A DNA stretch of 64,000 nt. Source: Raphanus sativus (lineage: Eukaryota > Streptophyta > Magnoliopsida > Brassicales > Brassicaceae). The position numbers were made by a program, and so were the translations under genes. Location of the stretch: the NCBI RefSeq assembly GCF_000801105.2, contig NC_079515.1, positions 12,462,001-12,526,000 on the forward strand. The letters are read 5' to 3'. The notes beneath the pieces are model-generated. The model ran no database searches. It was not told the origin of the DNA and was given only the letters and a program-made list of their open reading frames with translations. Numbering within the stretch: the stretch's first letter is position 1; the number at the start of each line of letters is the position of its first letter. Positions 22,306-32,740 of this stretch are shown piece after piece.

Positions 22306-24809
22306 ATGAGTCAAAAAGAAGGCTCCGGCGAAATTCAAATCTCTGCTTCTGGTGCTCGTCTTATGAAGGTTAAACAAGAAGCCGGAGAAAAGATGAAGGA
22401 CGCCAAGAAGAAGAAAGCTAAAGACTCGATCGGAGCAAGAGTCAAGAGGATGAAGAAAAAAGTGGCAAGGGCGCCTCCTCTGGACCTCACTTTCCGTCGC
22501 TCTTAAAGAGTCAAGACGTCGTCAACCTTACTGTTCAAGTTCACGGCAAGAGTGACCTAGCTAGAGCTTGTACCGAAGACGAAACCCCCGAAACCGTTCC
22601 GGAGGGTTGGTTCTGTGTTCATGAGAAGTATATCTCTAAGTGTCATCTTAGGTTCCCTCTCCCCACCCTCTTGCTAGATCTTCTGGATCATTATCATTTG
22701 GCCCTTCCCCAACTTTGTCCCTCGGTTATCCGAGTGATAAACGGATTCATCACTAGGGCCAAGGAAGAAGGAGTTATCGTGGGATTGACCGAGCTGATGA
22801 GTCTCTTCTCGATAAAGGAGAGTACTTCCAAGGCTGGCGGAAGCGGTATCTACTACCTCCCCTCTCGTCCAGGGCTAGGCGTCTTCAAATTTACGGCCAG
22901 TGATGATTACTGGCGGAAGAAGTACTTTTATGTCAAGATTGACCCTTCGACTGTTCCTCTAGGCCGAGACCTCAGGACCTCTTGGTCTGACATTTCTGGT
23001 TAGGATTTTTAGGGATGTGTTTGCATATTTATTTTTGCTTATCGTGATGTGCTAATTGCCTTTGATTCTTTTTGCAGAGATTAAGGATCCTATCAAGTTG
23101 TCCGGTAAACTTACCAGAGCTCTCCATAGGAAGCTGCAGCACAGCCCCAATACCTGGGTAGCTTACACTACCACGAGAGTCGGGTCAGCTAGGTTCCCTG
23201 AACGATACAAGGCGTCCTTTCCTGACTCAGTAGCGGTTGCTGGTTTAGAAGGTAACCTTCTTTTATTAATTTCTAGTTTTCACTATTCGAATCTGTACTG
23301 TGAAATTAATGATTCTCTTCATGATTCAGTCTCTGAAGGTGATTCGGTATTCGAAGTCTCGTCTGGAGCCAGTACCTCTGAAAACACTCAGTCACAGAAG
23401 ATGCCTATTCAGCCCTCGTTCCGTTCCAGGGGTAGATCGACCAAGGCTGCCAGCTCCTCTCGAGGAAGCGACAAGAACCAAGGAGGATCCTTCCTTAGCT
23501 CCGTGAAGGAAGTCCTCGATGATGGAGGCTCTGCTCCTGCTAAAGATGTTGGTCCTTCGGAGCCCAGAGTTCAGGAAGTTGGTCTTCCCTCCGAGGTTCC
23601 GGTGACAGAAGCTGATCTTCAAATGGCGTAGGATCCTCCAGAATTTGAGTCTCCGAGGAACAAGAGGTCCAGGACCGACCAGGTTGACAGACCTTCGAGG
23701 TCTTCCTCCTCCTCTTCTAGAGGGGGAACCGTTGGCTGGAACTTTGCTCACTCGAAGCGTGGGTCAGTTTTGGATGATTCGTGGGGTTTGGCTACGCTGA
23801 TGAGGCATATGAAGAGAACCGGGTGTTCCCTCCCCTCGATCTCCAACCTCACGAATAAGGATGAGTATGTTGAGATTGCCCATTACATGGGTCAGGTATG
23901 AATTTTATTTCGACTTTTTAGCTTGATCCTTTTCGGAAGATGTCCACTAAATCATTGTTTTTGTTTTTGTAGCTGGCTGGCGCTATTAACAGGGCTCAGT
24001 TCAAGTTTGAGGACACTGTGCACAATGCCCCCAGCGCTGAAGAATTAGCTCAGGTTACTGATCTAGTCAAGGCCACCAAGACTGAGCTCAACCAGACTTG
24101 GGCTCTGATCTCGGAACTTCAAACTGAGGTCAAGAGACTTGGCTCCAAGGCTGATGTTCATCAAGGGACGATCGAGAGCCAAGCGATTGACAGCCAGGTG
24201 AAGAACAGGAAGATTAGGGAGTTGGATGCTGCTCGGAAGATAGCCGAGTACCAGGTCAAAGAGTTGATTGCTTCATCCCAGAACAGCCAGAACAAGGAAG
24301 CTCAGGTCAGGCTAGCCGTCCGGAGAGGAAAGAGGGAGTTAGTTGACGCTTACAACAAGATTCTGGTTTCTGTCAAGGAGAAGTTCTCCAAGAAGAAGGA
24401 TGAAGTCGATCTTCTGGTTTATGCTCAAGAGCTTCATGCCAATACTGAGCTCCTGAAAGACATGCTGGACAACGAGATCAAGAGTGCTGAAGACGAGTAC
24501 ACTCGTTTGGTGGCTATGATGCCGAAGGCAGTTGCTGCGTACGAGAAGGCTCAGGTCTCGGACTTCTCGATCAGCAAGCTCCCTCTTCCTCAACTCTCTG
24601 AGAGCTCAGGTACTTTTGAGGTTAATATGTTTAATCTCTCCTTTTCTGGAGAGTACGGTTCTAACTTGGGATTGGTGGGTTCTTGCTCAGCCCCAGTTGA
24701 AGCCGCCCCGGGAGATGACGACAAGGAAATGGAGGAAGAGGTTCCTGATGAGGAGGATGATCTGGTTGACAAGGGAGCTGAGAAGAGCTCTGGTGACAAG
24801 GAGGTTTAA
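22306..24809 (+). pseudogene. antisense gene of the outer Tat element (Transposase_28-like), broken
   Basis: Lies on the strand opposite gag-pol, between integrase and 3' LTR. Probable exons: 22306-22998, 23078-23251, 23330-23895, 23973-24809. The N-terminal part is basic (MKDAKKKKAKD). The next region (CRVPxx-type WFCVHEKYISKCHLRFPLP, LLDHYHLALPQL, TRAKEEGVIVG, VFKFTASDDYWRKKYFYV) resembles the 'putative gypsy-type transposon' family PF04195. The second half is a Lys/Glu-rich coiled coil (24018-24600) with an acidic tail. Compared with the inner copy, a one-base deletion near 22460 shifts the frame, and an in-frame TAG sits at 23629-23631. Function unknown; such antisense ORFs are described in Tat elements. 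Confidence 0.75.
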
Positions 24810-25824
24810 GAGCTGAGGCTCTTTCATGCGTTTCTAGGATTTCCGCCCAATGGGCTTTTGTTTCATTTGTTTCTAAGAATTATAGCCTGAGGATGTTTTT
24901 AAACCTTTGTTTATGTCAAGGTCTTTTGAACCTTTGCTGGCCTGAGGAGGCCTTTAAACCTCTATTTATCAAAACTTGGTTTTCAGTTTCGTTTCAAGTC
25001 TTTCGATTTGACTTAGTCATTTTTGGATGAATTCGAACTTTGTTAAGAGTTTTGGTAGGAAATGTATTTCGGTTATTAACTAGGAGGTTCAGTGAATCCT
25101 CAAAGTTAGGTCTCGGGTTTTATGATAAGTCTAGAAGACTTGGATTGTCTTTAGTTCCTTAAGAGGAATTCTTGGAATATCAAGGTTAGCTCAAGGTTTT
25201 TGGGAACCTGAGTTCGGTTTGGGCTCTCTTTTGAGAGTGGTTCATGGGAACCTGAATTTGTTTGTGGGATTTTAAGACTCTTTTAGACTTGCTTAGGATT
25301 TTAAGACCTTTTGAGATTTGATAAGGATTTTAAGACTTTTGTATTTTGTTAAGGATTTCGAGACCTTAGGTTCAGATCCGTGGGTACCTGATTTTGTTTC
25401 AGGGTTTTAAGACCTTAGGTTCAGATCCGTGGAGATCTGATTTTGTTTGAAGGATTTTAAGACCTTGGTGGTTTCTAAGGATTTTAAGACCTTAGGCTTA
25501 AGTCTATTAGTTTTTATATCGTTTGAAGGATTTTAAGACCTTCGAGATTGTTAAGGTTTTTGAGACCTTAGGTTCAGGTTCTTGGAGACCTGAATTGTTA
25601 AAAAGTCGAGGTATCGAAGATAATTGCTTTATTGATAATAGAATACATGGAATCATAGTAATCATACAATTGTTGCTTGGGCTATGTGATTTTGATCAGA
25701 CATATGCCCCCTTTGGTCGTGGTGAACAGAGTGTTGAAATGAGGTTGGGGCTGCACTCGTGACGGAGTTGCCTACGTACCCAGTCAAGGGATCAAGCCAA
25801 ACGTAGTTCAGGGATTTTAGGTAC
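24810..25824. repeat. non-coding spacer of the Tat element with reiterated 16-mers
   Basis: From about 25267 to 25590 the word AGGATTTTAAGACCTT and close variants recur about ten times, interleaved with GGTTCAGATCCGTGG-type units that occur two to three times. The rest is GT-rich with CCTGAGG/CCTTTAAACC repeats near 24885-24965. No ORF is supported. Confidence 0.7.
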
Positions 25825-26710
25825 CTAATGATAGTATCTCTTAAGATTTGTGGCGTTCCACGATCTGATTTCAGGTACCCCGGTTCGCACCTTTTGGAGC
25901 TTGTAAACGCCAGGTCGTACCACATGGATGATCCGGTAAGGACCCTCCCAGTTGGTTCCTAACTTCCCAGCATCTGGTTCTTTGGTTCCTTCGAAAACTT
26001 TCTTAAGTACTAGGTCACCTACAGCGAACTGTCGGGACCTGACTTTGGAGTTGTACTGTCGTGCCATTGCTTGCTGATAGTTTTGAATGCGAATCAGGGC
26101 CCAGTCCCGTCTTTCCTCGATTAGATCGAGGCTGTCCGTCAGGAGCTGATCATTAGCTACAGGATCGGACGTACAGAGTTCCCGGCGGAGGCTACCAGCA
26201 ATGGTTTCGGCTGGGACGACAGCTTCCATCCCGTAGGCTAAGGAGAAATGGGTTTCCTCTGTAGCCTTTTGTGGAGTGGTTTAACATGCCCAAAGTACTT
26301 CAGGTAACTTTTCTGACCAGAGTTCCTTCTGGGTTCCGAGTCATTTCTTGAGGTTTGCTAATACTGATTTATTAGCAGCCTCCGCCTGTCTGTTTCCTTG
26401 AGGGCGTTGAGGTGTTGAGAAGGTCAGGCGGATATTCCATTTGTCACAAAATATTTTGAAGTCGTGGGATATGAACTGTCCTCCATTGTCAGTCACGATT
26501 TCATATGGGACGCCGTGTCTACACACGATATCTTTCCACACGAATCGTTCGACCTCGAATCTGGTTACCTGTTGGAAAGCTTCTGCCTCTATCCATTTCG
26601 TGAAGTAGTCTGTTAGGACTAAAAGGAAGCGTAGCTTCTTCTTTCCACTTCCTGATGCTACTAGTGGTCCTACGAGGTCCATGGACCACCTCATAAATGG
26701 GTAAGGGGCG
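25825..26710 (-). pseudogene. integrase, catalytic core and C-terminus (outer Tat)
   Basis: Minus-strand rve core: [11 protein letters not shown] and [14 protein letters not shown] (first Asp), then [14 protein letters not shown] (second Asp) and [12 protein letters not shown] (Glu). The C-terminal part has EERRDWALIRIQNYQQAMARQYN, GDLVLKKV and GKLGTNWEGPYRI. Two in-frame stops lie between 26230 and 26343. One is a CGA to TGA change, judged from the context LKK-stop-LGTQKELW. The N-terminal zinc-binding part is at 32741-33100, on the other side of the inner element. Confidence 0.88.
26706..26710. repeat. 5 bp TSD (GGGCG) of the inner Tat element, left
   Basis: Same five bases at 32736-32740. 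The two copies join the two halves of the outer integrase gene. Confidence 0.9.
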
Positions 26711-27270
26711 TGTGAGGGATTAAACTCACCACCTGGATTTTAGATCAGGTTAAGGTTTAGGAAAGGTTAGGGAAAGATAACGTGGGCTGAATTCCGTAAT
26801 AACTTGTAGAATGAATTATGACTTTGTATTGATAACTTGGTAAAAGATTGGTTACAAAGAGATGTTACACTTGATGATTACAAAGATAACAAAGTGTTTT
26901 TGAGATTATATGAATGATCGTGAAAAATGAATAAGGGTCGAATATGGGTTGATTCTGGATCCTCTTCTTTAGTCCTCGACCTTCTCTTTAAATAGCCTTG
27001 GACTTCTCTTGATTATCTTTAACTGATCTCCGAGATCTTCTCCGTTTGTTGAGGAATCCGCTACAGCTTCCCTTTGACCGGGTCCTGCGCTCCTTCTGTT
27101 ATGATGTGAGCTTCCTCTTCACCGTGACCTCTTCGAAGATTGCCCTTAGCTTCCAGCCTCCGGCTTCGTATTAAACCCTAGCTAAGGTCACCGATACGCA
27201 TTGGCTTTATCACGGCCTAGTACTTGTTTTGGTTCTATCGTCAGCTAACGGGCCATATTTGGGCCCAACA
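26711..27270 (-). repeat. LTR 2 (3' LTR of the inner Tat element)
   Basis: 560 bp, TG...CA ends, followed on the right by the polypurine tract complement (TTGCCCCCAGCT). It differs from LTR 3 by scattered substitutions and a few one-base indels. Confidence 0.92.
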
Positions 27271-27717
27271 GTTGCCCCCAGCTTTCGAGATTAGACTTTG
27301 TTATTCTCTGGAGCTAGACCTAGCCGTCCAGCCTAGATCTTCTTGTTGAGATAATGATTACTGGCTATCTCAACCATATATATTCCTGCCTAATCGGACG
27401 GCTGTAGTTTTTCTTCGATTAGATCGACTGTTTAGATTAAGGAGAGTTTGAAATGTGGTTTCCGATTTTCGAGACGTGATGGGATATAAAGCTGCGAGTA
27501 TTAACTGCTTGCCTCTTCACTTTCTCCACGCCTCCGACGGTTTCCAAGGTAACTTCTCTCATCTCCTTTATTTTACTGCGTGTTCTTTTGTTTTTTTTAT
27601 CTCTGTTTCTTGATCGAACTTGCTCTTCATCTCTAAGTTCTCTAGAGAATCCGTTCTTGCTCAACTCAACTCGATTCTTCCCTTTTCACCTCCTTTCTCT
27701 TTACCCTTTTACTAATC

Positions 27718-28566
27718 ATGAGTCAAAAAGAAGGCTCCGGCGAAATCCAAATCTCTGCTTCCGGTGCTCGTCTTATGAAGGTTAAACAAGAAGCCAGAGA
27801 AAAGATGAAGGACGCCAAGAAGAAGAAAGCTAAAGATTCGATCGGAGCAAGAGTCAAGAGGATGAAGAAAAAAGGTGGCAATGGCGCCTCCTCTAGACCT
27901 CACTTTCCGTCGCTCTTAAAGAATCAAGACGTCGTCAACCTTACTGTTCAAGCTCACGGCAAGAGTGACCTAGCTAGAGCTTGTACCGAAGACGAAACCC
28001 CCGAAACCGTTCCGGAGGGTTGGTTCTGTGTTCATGAGAAGTATATCTCTAAGTGTCATCTTAGGTTCCCTCTCCCCACCCTCTTGCTAGATCTCCTGGA
28101 TCATTATCAACTGGCCCTTCCCCAACTTTGTTCCTCGGTTATCCGAGTGATAAACGGATTCATCACTAGGGCCAAGGAAGAAGGAGTTATCGTGGGATTG
28201 ACCGAGCTGATGAGTCTCTTCTCGATAAAGGAGAGTACTTCCAAGGATGGCAGAAGCGGTACCTATTACCTCCCCTGTCGTCGAGGGCTAGGCGTCTTCA
28301 AATTTACGGCCAGTGATGATGACTGGCGGAAGAAGTACTTTTATGTCAAGATTGACCCTTCGACGGTTCCTGTAGGCCGAGACCTCAGGACCTCTTGGTC
28401 TGACATTTCTGGTTAGAATTTTAGGGATGTGTTTGCATATTTATTTTTGCTTATCGTGATGTGCTAATTGCCTTTGATTCTTTTTGCAGAGATTAAGGAT
28501 CCTATCAAGTTGTCCGGTAAACTTACCAGAGCTCTCCATAGGAAGCTGCAACACAGCCCCAATACC
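27718..28566 (+). pseudogene. antisense gene of the inner Tat element, 5' part
   Basis: First exon 27718-28411 is open (231 complete codons), from MSQKEGSGEI through the PF04195-like block (WFCVHEKYISKCHLRFPLP, VFKFTASDDDW, DISG). The intron 28412-28489 has clean GT-AG borders. Exon 2 starts at 28490 (EIKDPIKLSGKLTRALHRKLQ) and is cut at about 28566, where RT sequence of the opposite strand begins. It preserves the reading frame lost in the outer copy at 22460, so it shows the ancestral form of this region. Confidence 0.75.
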
Positions 28567-29401
28567 TAGGAACTCGCCTGAGGGTACCCAAGGTACATTT
28601 AGTGGAATTGAGCTTCATATCGTACTTATTGAGGATATCGAAGCATTCCCTTAAGTGGGAGATATGGTCTTCTCCAGCTGAGGATTTGACTAGCATATCG
28701 TCAATATAGACCTCCATGGTTTTTCCGAGTTGCCCAGCAAACATCTTATTTACTAGCCTCTGATAGGTAGCTCCTGCGTTCTTTAACCCGAATGGCATAA
28801 CCTTGTAACAATAGGTTCCTCGTTCGGTTATTAATGCAGTTTTTACCTGGTCTTCAGGATCCATCATGATTTGGTTGTATCCTAAGAAGGCATCCATGAA
28901 GGATAAGAGTCGATGGCCAGCTGTTGCTTCAACCAGGCGGTCGATGTGAGGTAACGGGAAGCTATCTTTAGGGCAAGCCTTGTTTAGGTCGGTGAAGTCT
29001 ACACATATTCTCCATTTACCGTTTTTCTTTTTTACAACTACCGGGTTAGCTAACCATTCAGGGTAGTGTACCTCTCGAATGGATCCAGCTTTTGTAAGTC
29101 GGTCAACTTCGTCGTTAACAGCTTGAGCCTTTTCGAGGCCTAGCTTACGACGCTTTTGTTTGATCGGTTTGAAAGTGGGGTCTACTTTCAGTTTGTGGGT
29201 GGTGACATTCGGGTCTATATCTTTCATGTCATTGGTGGACCATGCAAAGGTTTTGACATTGCTTTTCAGGAAGTCAATGAGGTCCTTTTTTGTCTCAAGA
29301 GGTAGCTCAGATCCGATGCTCACCTGTCTTTCAGGATTTGAGTCGTCGATGCAAACTTTTTCGGTGAGGTTTTTAGGGGGACCTCGAATATTTTGTTGCA
29401 T
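28567..29401 (-). pseudogene. reverse transcriptase N-terminal two-thirds (inner Tat)
   Basis: Minus-strand RT with KAGSIREVHYPEWLANPVVV, KNGKWRICVDFTDLNKACPKD, FPLPHIDRLVEATAG, FMDAFLGYNQI, VMPFGLKNAGATYQRLVN and the active-site motif VYIDDMLVKS. It breaks off after the start of the thumb (YDMKLNSTKCTLG) at the deletion joint. A small indel near 28580 shifts the last residues. Confidence 0.88.
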
Positions 29402-29479
29402 TTCGCGACCCTCCTGGATCTGTAATTGCTATTGGGGGGACTTTTTGAGGATTTCGAATCCTCCCAGGTAGCAGATCCT

Positions 29480-32121
29480 GGAGATCTTCTAGCTACCATG
29501 TACGGTAGTTATTCCTTCAGGTGTTGGGAATTTCACGCATTGATGATAAGTCGAGGCTACTGCTTTCATCTTGTGAATCCAGGGTCTTCCTAGGATCGCA
29601 TAGAACAGGGAAGGTCTGTCGATGACTACTAAGTTGGTCATTTTCATTATTCCGCCAGCTATGATTGGGAGCTTGATAGTTCCCAATGAGGTAGTTGTTT
29701 CTCCGGAGAAGCCTATGAGATTAGCTTTTTGGCCAATAATTTCGTAGTCGTCTATTTTCATCCCTTTCAGGGTGTTGTAGAAAATAAGGTCGACAGAGCT
29801 TCCTATGTCTTTCATGAGTTTAGGCACCTCGTATCCTGCGATGTTCAGGGTGACAATCAGAGGATCATCGTGAGGTCTGTCAAGGTTTGAGGTCTCGCTT
29901 TCCCAGAAAGAAATCTTAGTATTGGACTCGGGGTTGGGAGGCTTAGGACCAGTGTTAGACACAGCCTTCCGTACGTGATTCTTAATGGAGTTAACGGAGT
30001 CTTGACATATATCTGATCCTCCAAGGATACTGTCCACCCTCGAGTCGGGGCTCGATTGAGGGGACGGTTTGTGCTCAAGAGAGCTTCGACTTGTAGACTT
30101 TTTCCTTGGGGGAATTTTCCAAGAATTATATCGACTCTTTTCTTGGGAGCTGGAGGTGGCGAATCGGTCTCCTTCTCAAGTGACCTCTCGCGCTTTGGGG
30201 AGGTGTCTCTGGGACCTCTTTTCTGATAGGGCGATGGATTTTTAAGGTCCAAGTCCTTTATTTCTCCGGCTGCGAATTTAGCTGCTAGTTGTCGTTGGAG
30301 GTCCCAACATTCCTCAGTTGAGTGCCCTTCTCGATCATGATAGGAGCAACGTTTGCATTTATCAAAGCCTTTTGACAAGGGAGTTTTGTTTGCTGCGGCG
30401 ACAGGTTTTTCTTCCTTGTCCTCCTCGATTGCATAAGAATGTTCTCCCTGAGTTTGATTGTTTCGGAGGTTCCCCCTTTTATGAGGTCCCTTTGCCTCTG
30501 AGGATTCACCTTTCGAGTGATTCTAAGGTTTCCTGTGGAGTTTATCCAGTGCAGCTGTCTCTTCCTCCAAAATAATATATCTAGTGGCTTTATGAAGAGC
30601 ATCATCGATAGTTGGAGGAGTATTGAGTGTTAGCTCCGACCAGAAATCCGATTTATACCACAGACCTCTCCTAAGGGCCTCGATGGCGACTTGGTCGTTG
30701 GGATTCGAGAGCTTAGTTCTTACTGCTCTAAATTTCTCGATGTGGACTCGTAGCGAGTCCCCCATTCCTTGTCTGACCTTCCAGAGGTCGGCCTCAGAGG
30801 CTTGCTTCAGGATATGGGTCGAGTACTGCTTCATAAAGGCATTAGTTAACTGATCGAAACTATCTATCGAGGCTGGTTCGAGACCAGAGAACCACTTAAG
30901 GGCTGTTCCAACCAGGTTTTCGGCGAATGTCCTGCAGTAACCTGCTTCACATTCTTCCTGTGTAAAATGGGCTTTCACGATAGCCAATCGGAAGGCTCTC
31001 AAATAGGCCTTTGGGTCAGAGGTCCCATCATACTTGGGAATTCTAATTTTTCGGGTATCTCTTATGTAAGAGCTGGCAATTCTGTCAGTGAATGGAGTTC
31101 CACGAGTTTCTTCAATCAAGCTATCGCTTTCCGGAGCTGAGCTCGTTACCTTGTGGACTTGAGCTCCTAATTTTTGGAGAGCTGCGTGAGTTCGTTCCAT
31201 ATATCTATGAATAGCTTCAGGTCCCTCTAAGGGAAGGACATTTGGGTCGTTATTAGGTATCAGATGGGCAGGTTCCTGACGGAATCTTGTTGGTTCATCT
31301 TTCCATACAGTTGGTGGGCTAAGTCACTCACCAGCTCTTGGGTTATCGGAGTCTGCCCTTTGATACCCGTCCACATTCGGGGCTGAGCTTCTGGTTTGAT
31401 AAACCGAAGATGATGTTCTGCCCCCGGATGGGAAGGATACTCCTGCTCCAGACCTAAAAACAGGCGGCGGAGGACGTAAGCGAGTGCTCCGGTCAGCAAT
31501 CTGACCGGGTGTGGAGCTGGTTCTCGCTACGTTACTTCCCATAGCACTGGTGATAGGTGGGTTAAACGCGGGAGTTGTCCCAGTATGAGGCGTCTGGAAA
31601 GCAGATCCCCGTCCTTCCGGAACAGTCCTGTCAGGAGAAAAGTCTAAACGTCCTCGGGGGAACGAGGGATCGGTCAATCGATCTCGGAAAGTGACCCCCG
31701 GAGTTTGACGTTGCGGTGGTTGGGTCGTTGCGTTTAGAAATCTAGTTATCTCTTGGAATCGTTGCTGCCGAACAGCTAGCTGATGCATTGAACGCTCATT
31801 TTTCTGAGCTTTGTCTACTAATTGCATCATCATCTGACGAATCTCAGAGAGCTGAGCCTCCGTTTGATTCGGAGTGGCTTGCTGCTGAGGATTCTCGGTG
31901 ACTGGAAGCCCGGGGGCGGTTCCACTTGATGATCTCGGGTTATTAGCTCCAGTGGCAGTCTGGCTCGTTCGAGCGCTAGCCGGAGGCTGTTGCCCAGATC
32001 GGTGATCGCCACGTCGAGGCTCCGGAGTTACGAGACTAGAGCCTCCATCGTTCGATGAGTCATCGCTCTGAATCGGGAGGTTAAGGTCAGACCGATTCGT
32101 TGTCTGATTGGTAGGATTCAT
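29480..32121 (-). pseudogene. gag and protease region (inner Tat)
   Basis: Gag starts at the ATG complement of 32119-32121 (MNPTNQTTN). It continues through a Gln/Thr/Pro-rich part, a capsid-like retrotransposon gag block (FTQEECEAGYCRTFAENLVGTALKWFSGLEP, 30523-31200) and a zinc-knuckle-like CKRCSYHDREGHSTEEC near 30350. Protease at 29489-30037 has DIGSSVDLIFYNTL in the position of the catalytic D-T/S-G. Frame changes near 31324, 31260 and 30523 break the polyprotein. It keeps a segment of about 440 bp (31070-31510) that the outer gag has lost. Confidence 0.85.
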
Positions 32122-32160
32122 CCTCAAGTTAGAGTAAGGGATTCGATTGTTTCTTCCCCA

Positions 32161-32172
32161 CATACGGCGCCA
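32161..32172 (-). promoter_or_regulatory. primer-binding site (inner Tat)
   Basis: On the minus strand TGGCGCCGTATG begins two bases after the 5' LTR end. TGGCGCC is a typical tRNA 3'-end complement of plant gypsy elements. The equivalent in the outer copy is at 37745-37756. Confidence 0.75.
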
Positions 32173-32174
32173 AT

Positions 32175-32735
32175 TGTGAGGGATTAAACTCACCACCTGG
32201 ATTTTAGATCAGGTTAAGGTTTAGGAAAGGTTAGGGAAAGATAATGTGGGCTGAATTCCGTAATAACTTGTAGAATGAATTATGATTTTGTATTGATAAC
32301 TTGGTAAAAGATTGGTTACAAAGAGATGTTACTCTTGATGATTACAAAGATAACAAAGTGTTTTTGAGATTATATGAATGATTGTGAAAAATGAATAAGG
32401 GTCGAATATGGGTTGATTCTGGATCCCCTTCTTTAGTCCTCGACCTTCTCTTTAAATAGCCTTGGACTTCTCTTGATTATATTTAACTGATCTTCGAGAT
32501 CTTCTCCGTTTGTTGAGGAATCCGCAACAGCTTCCCTTTGACCGGGTCATGCGCTCCTTCTGTTATGATGTGAGTTTCCTCTTCACCGTGACCTCTTCGA
32601 AGATTGCCCTTAGCTTCCAGCCTCCGGCTTCGTATTAAACCTTAGCTAAGGTCGCCGATACGCGTTGGGCTTTATCACGGCCCAATACTTGTTTTGGTTA
32701 TATCGTCATCTAACGGGCCATATTTGGGCCCAACA
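32175..32735 (-). repeat. LTR 3 (5' LTR of the inner Tat element)
   Basis: 561 bp, partner of 26711-27270. The right edge abuts TSD GGGCG and the broken integrase of the outer element. Confidence 0.92.
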
Positions 32736-32740
32736 GGGCG

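Larger units (their letters stand above)
26711..32735 (-). mobile_element. inner Tat element, internally deleted, nested in the outer copy
   Basis: 6025 bp, minus orientation, LTRs at 26711-27270 and 32175-32735, TSD GGGCG. It holds gag, protease and most of RT (28567-32121), then jumps at about 28566 straight into the second exon of the antisense gene (27718-28566, + strand). RNase H, integrase and the rest of the antisense gene, roughly 5.5 kb relative to the outer copy, are missing. The join shares the bases CCT with both parents, which suggests a microhomology-mediated or template-switch deletion. It could only have moved using enzymes from another copy. Confidence 0.92.
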
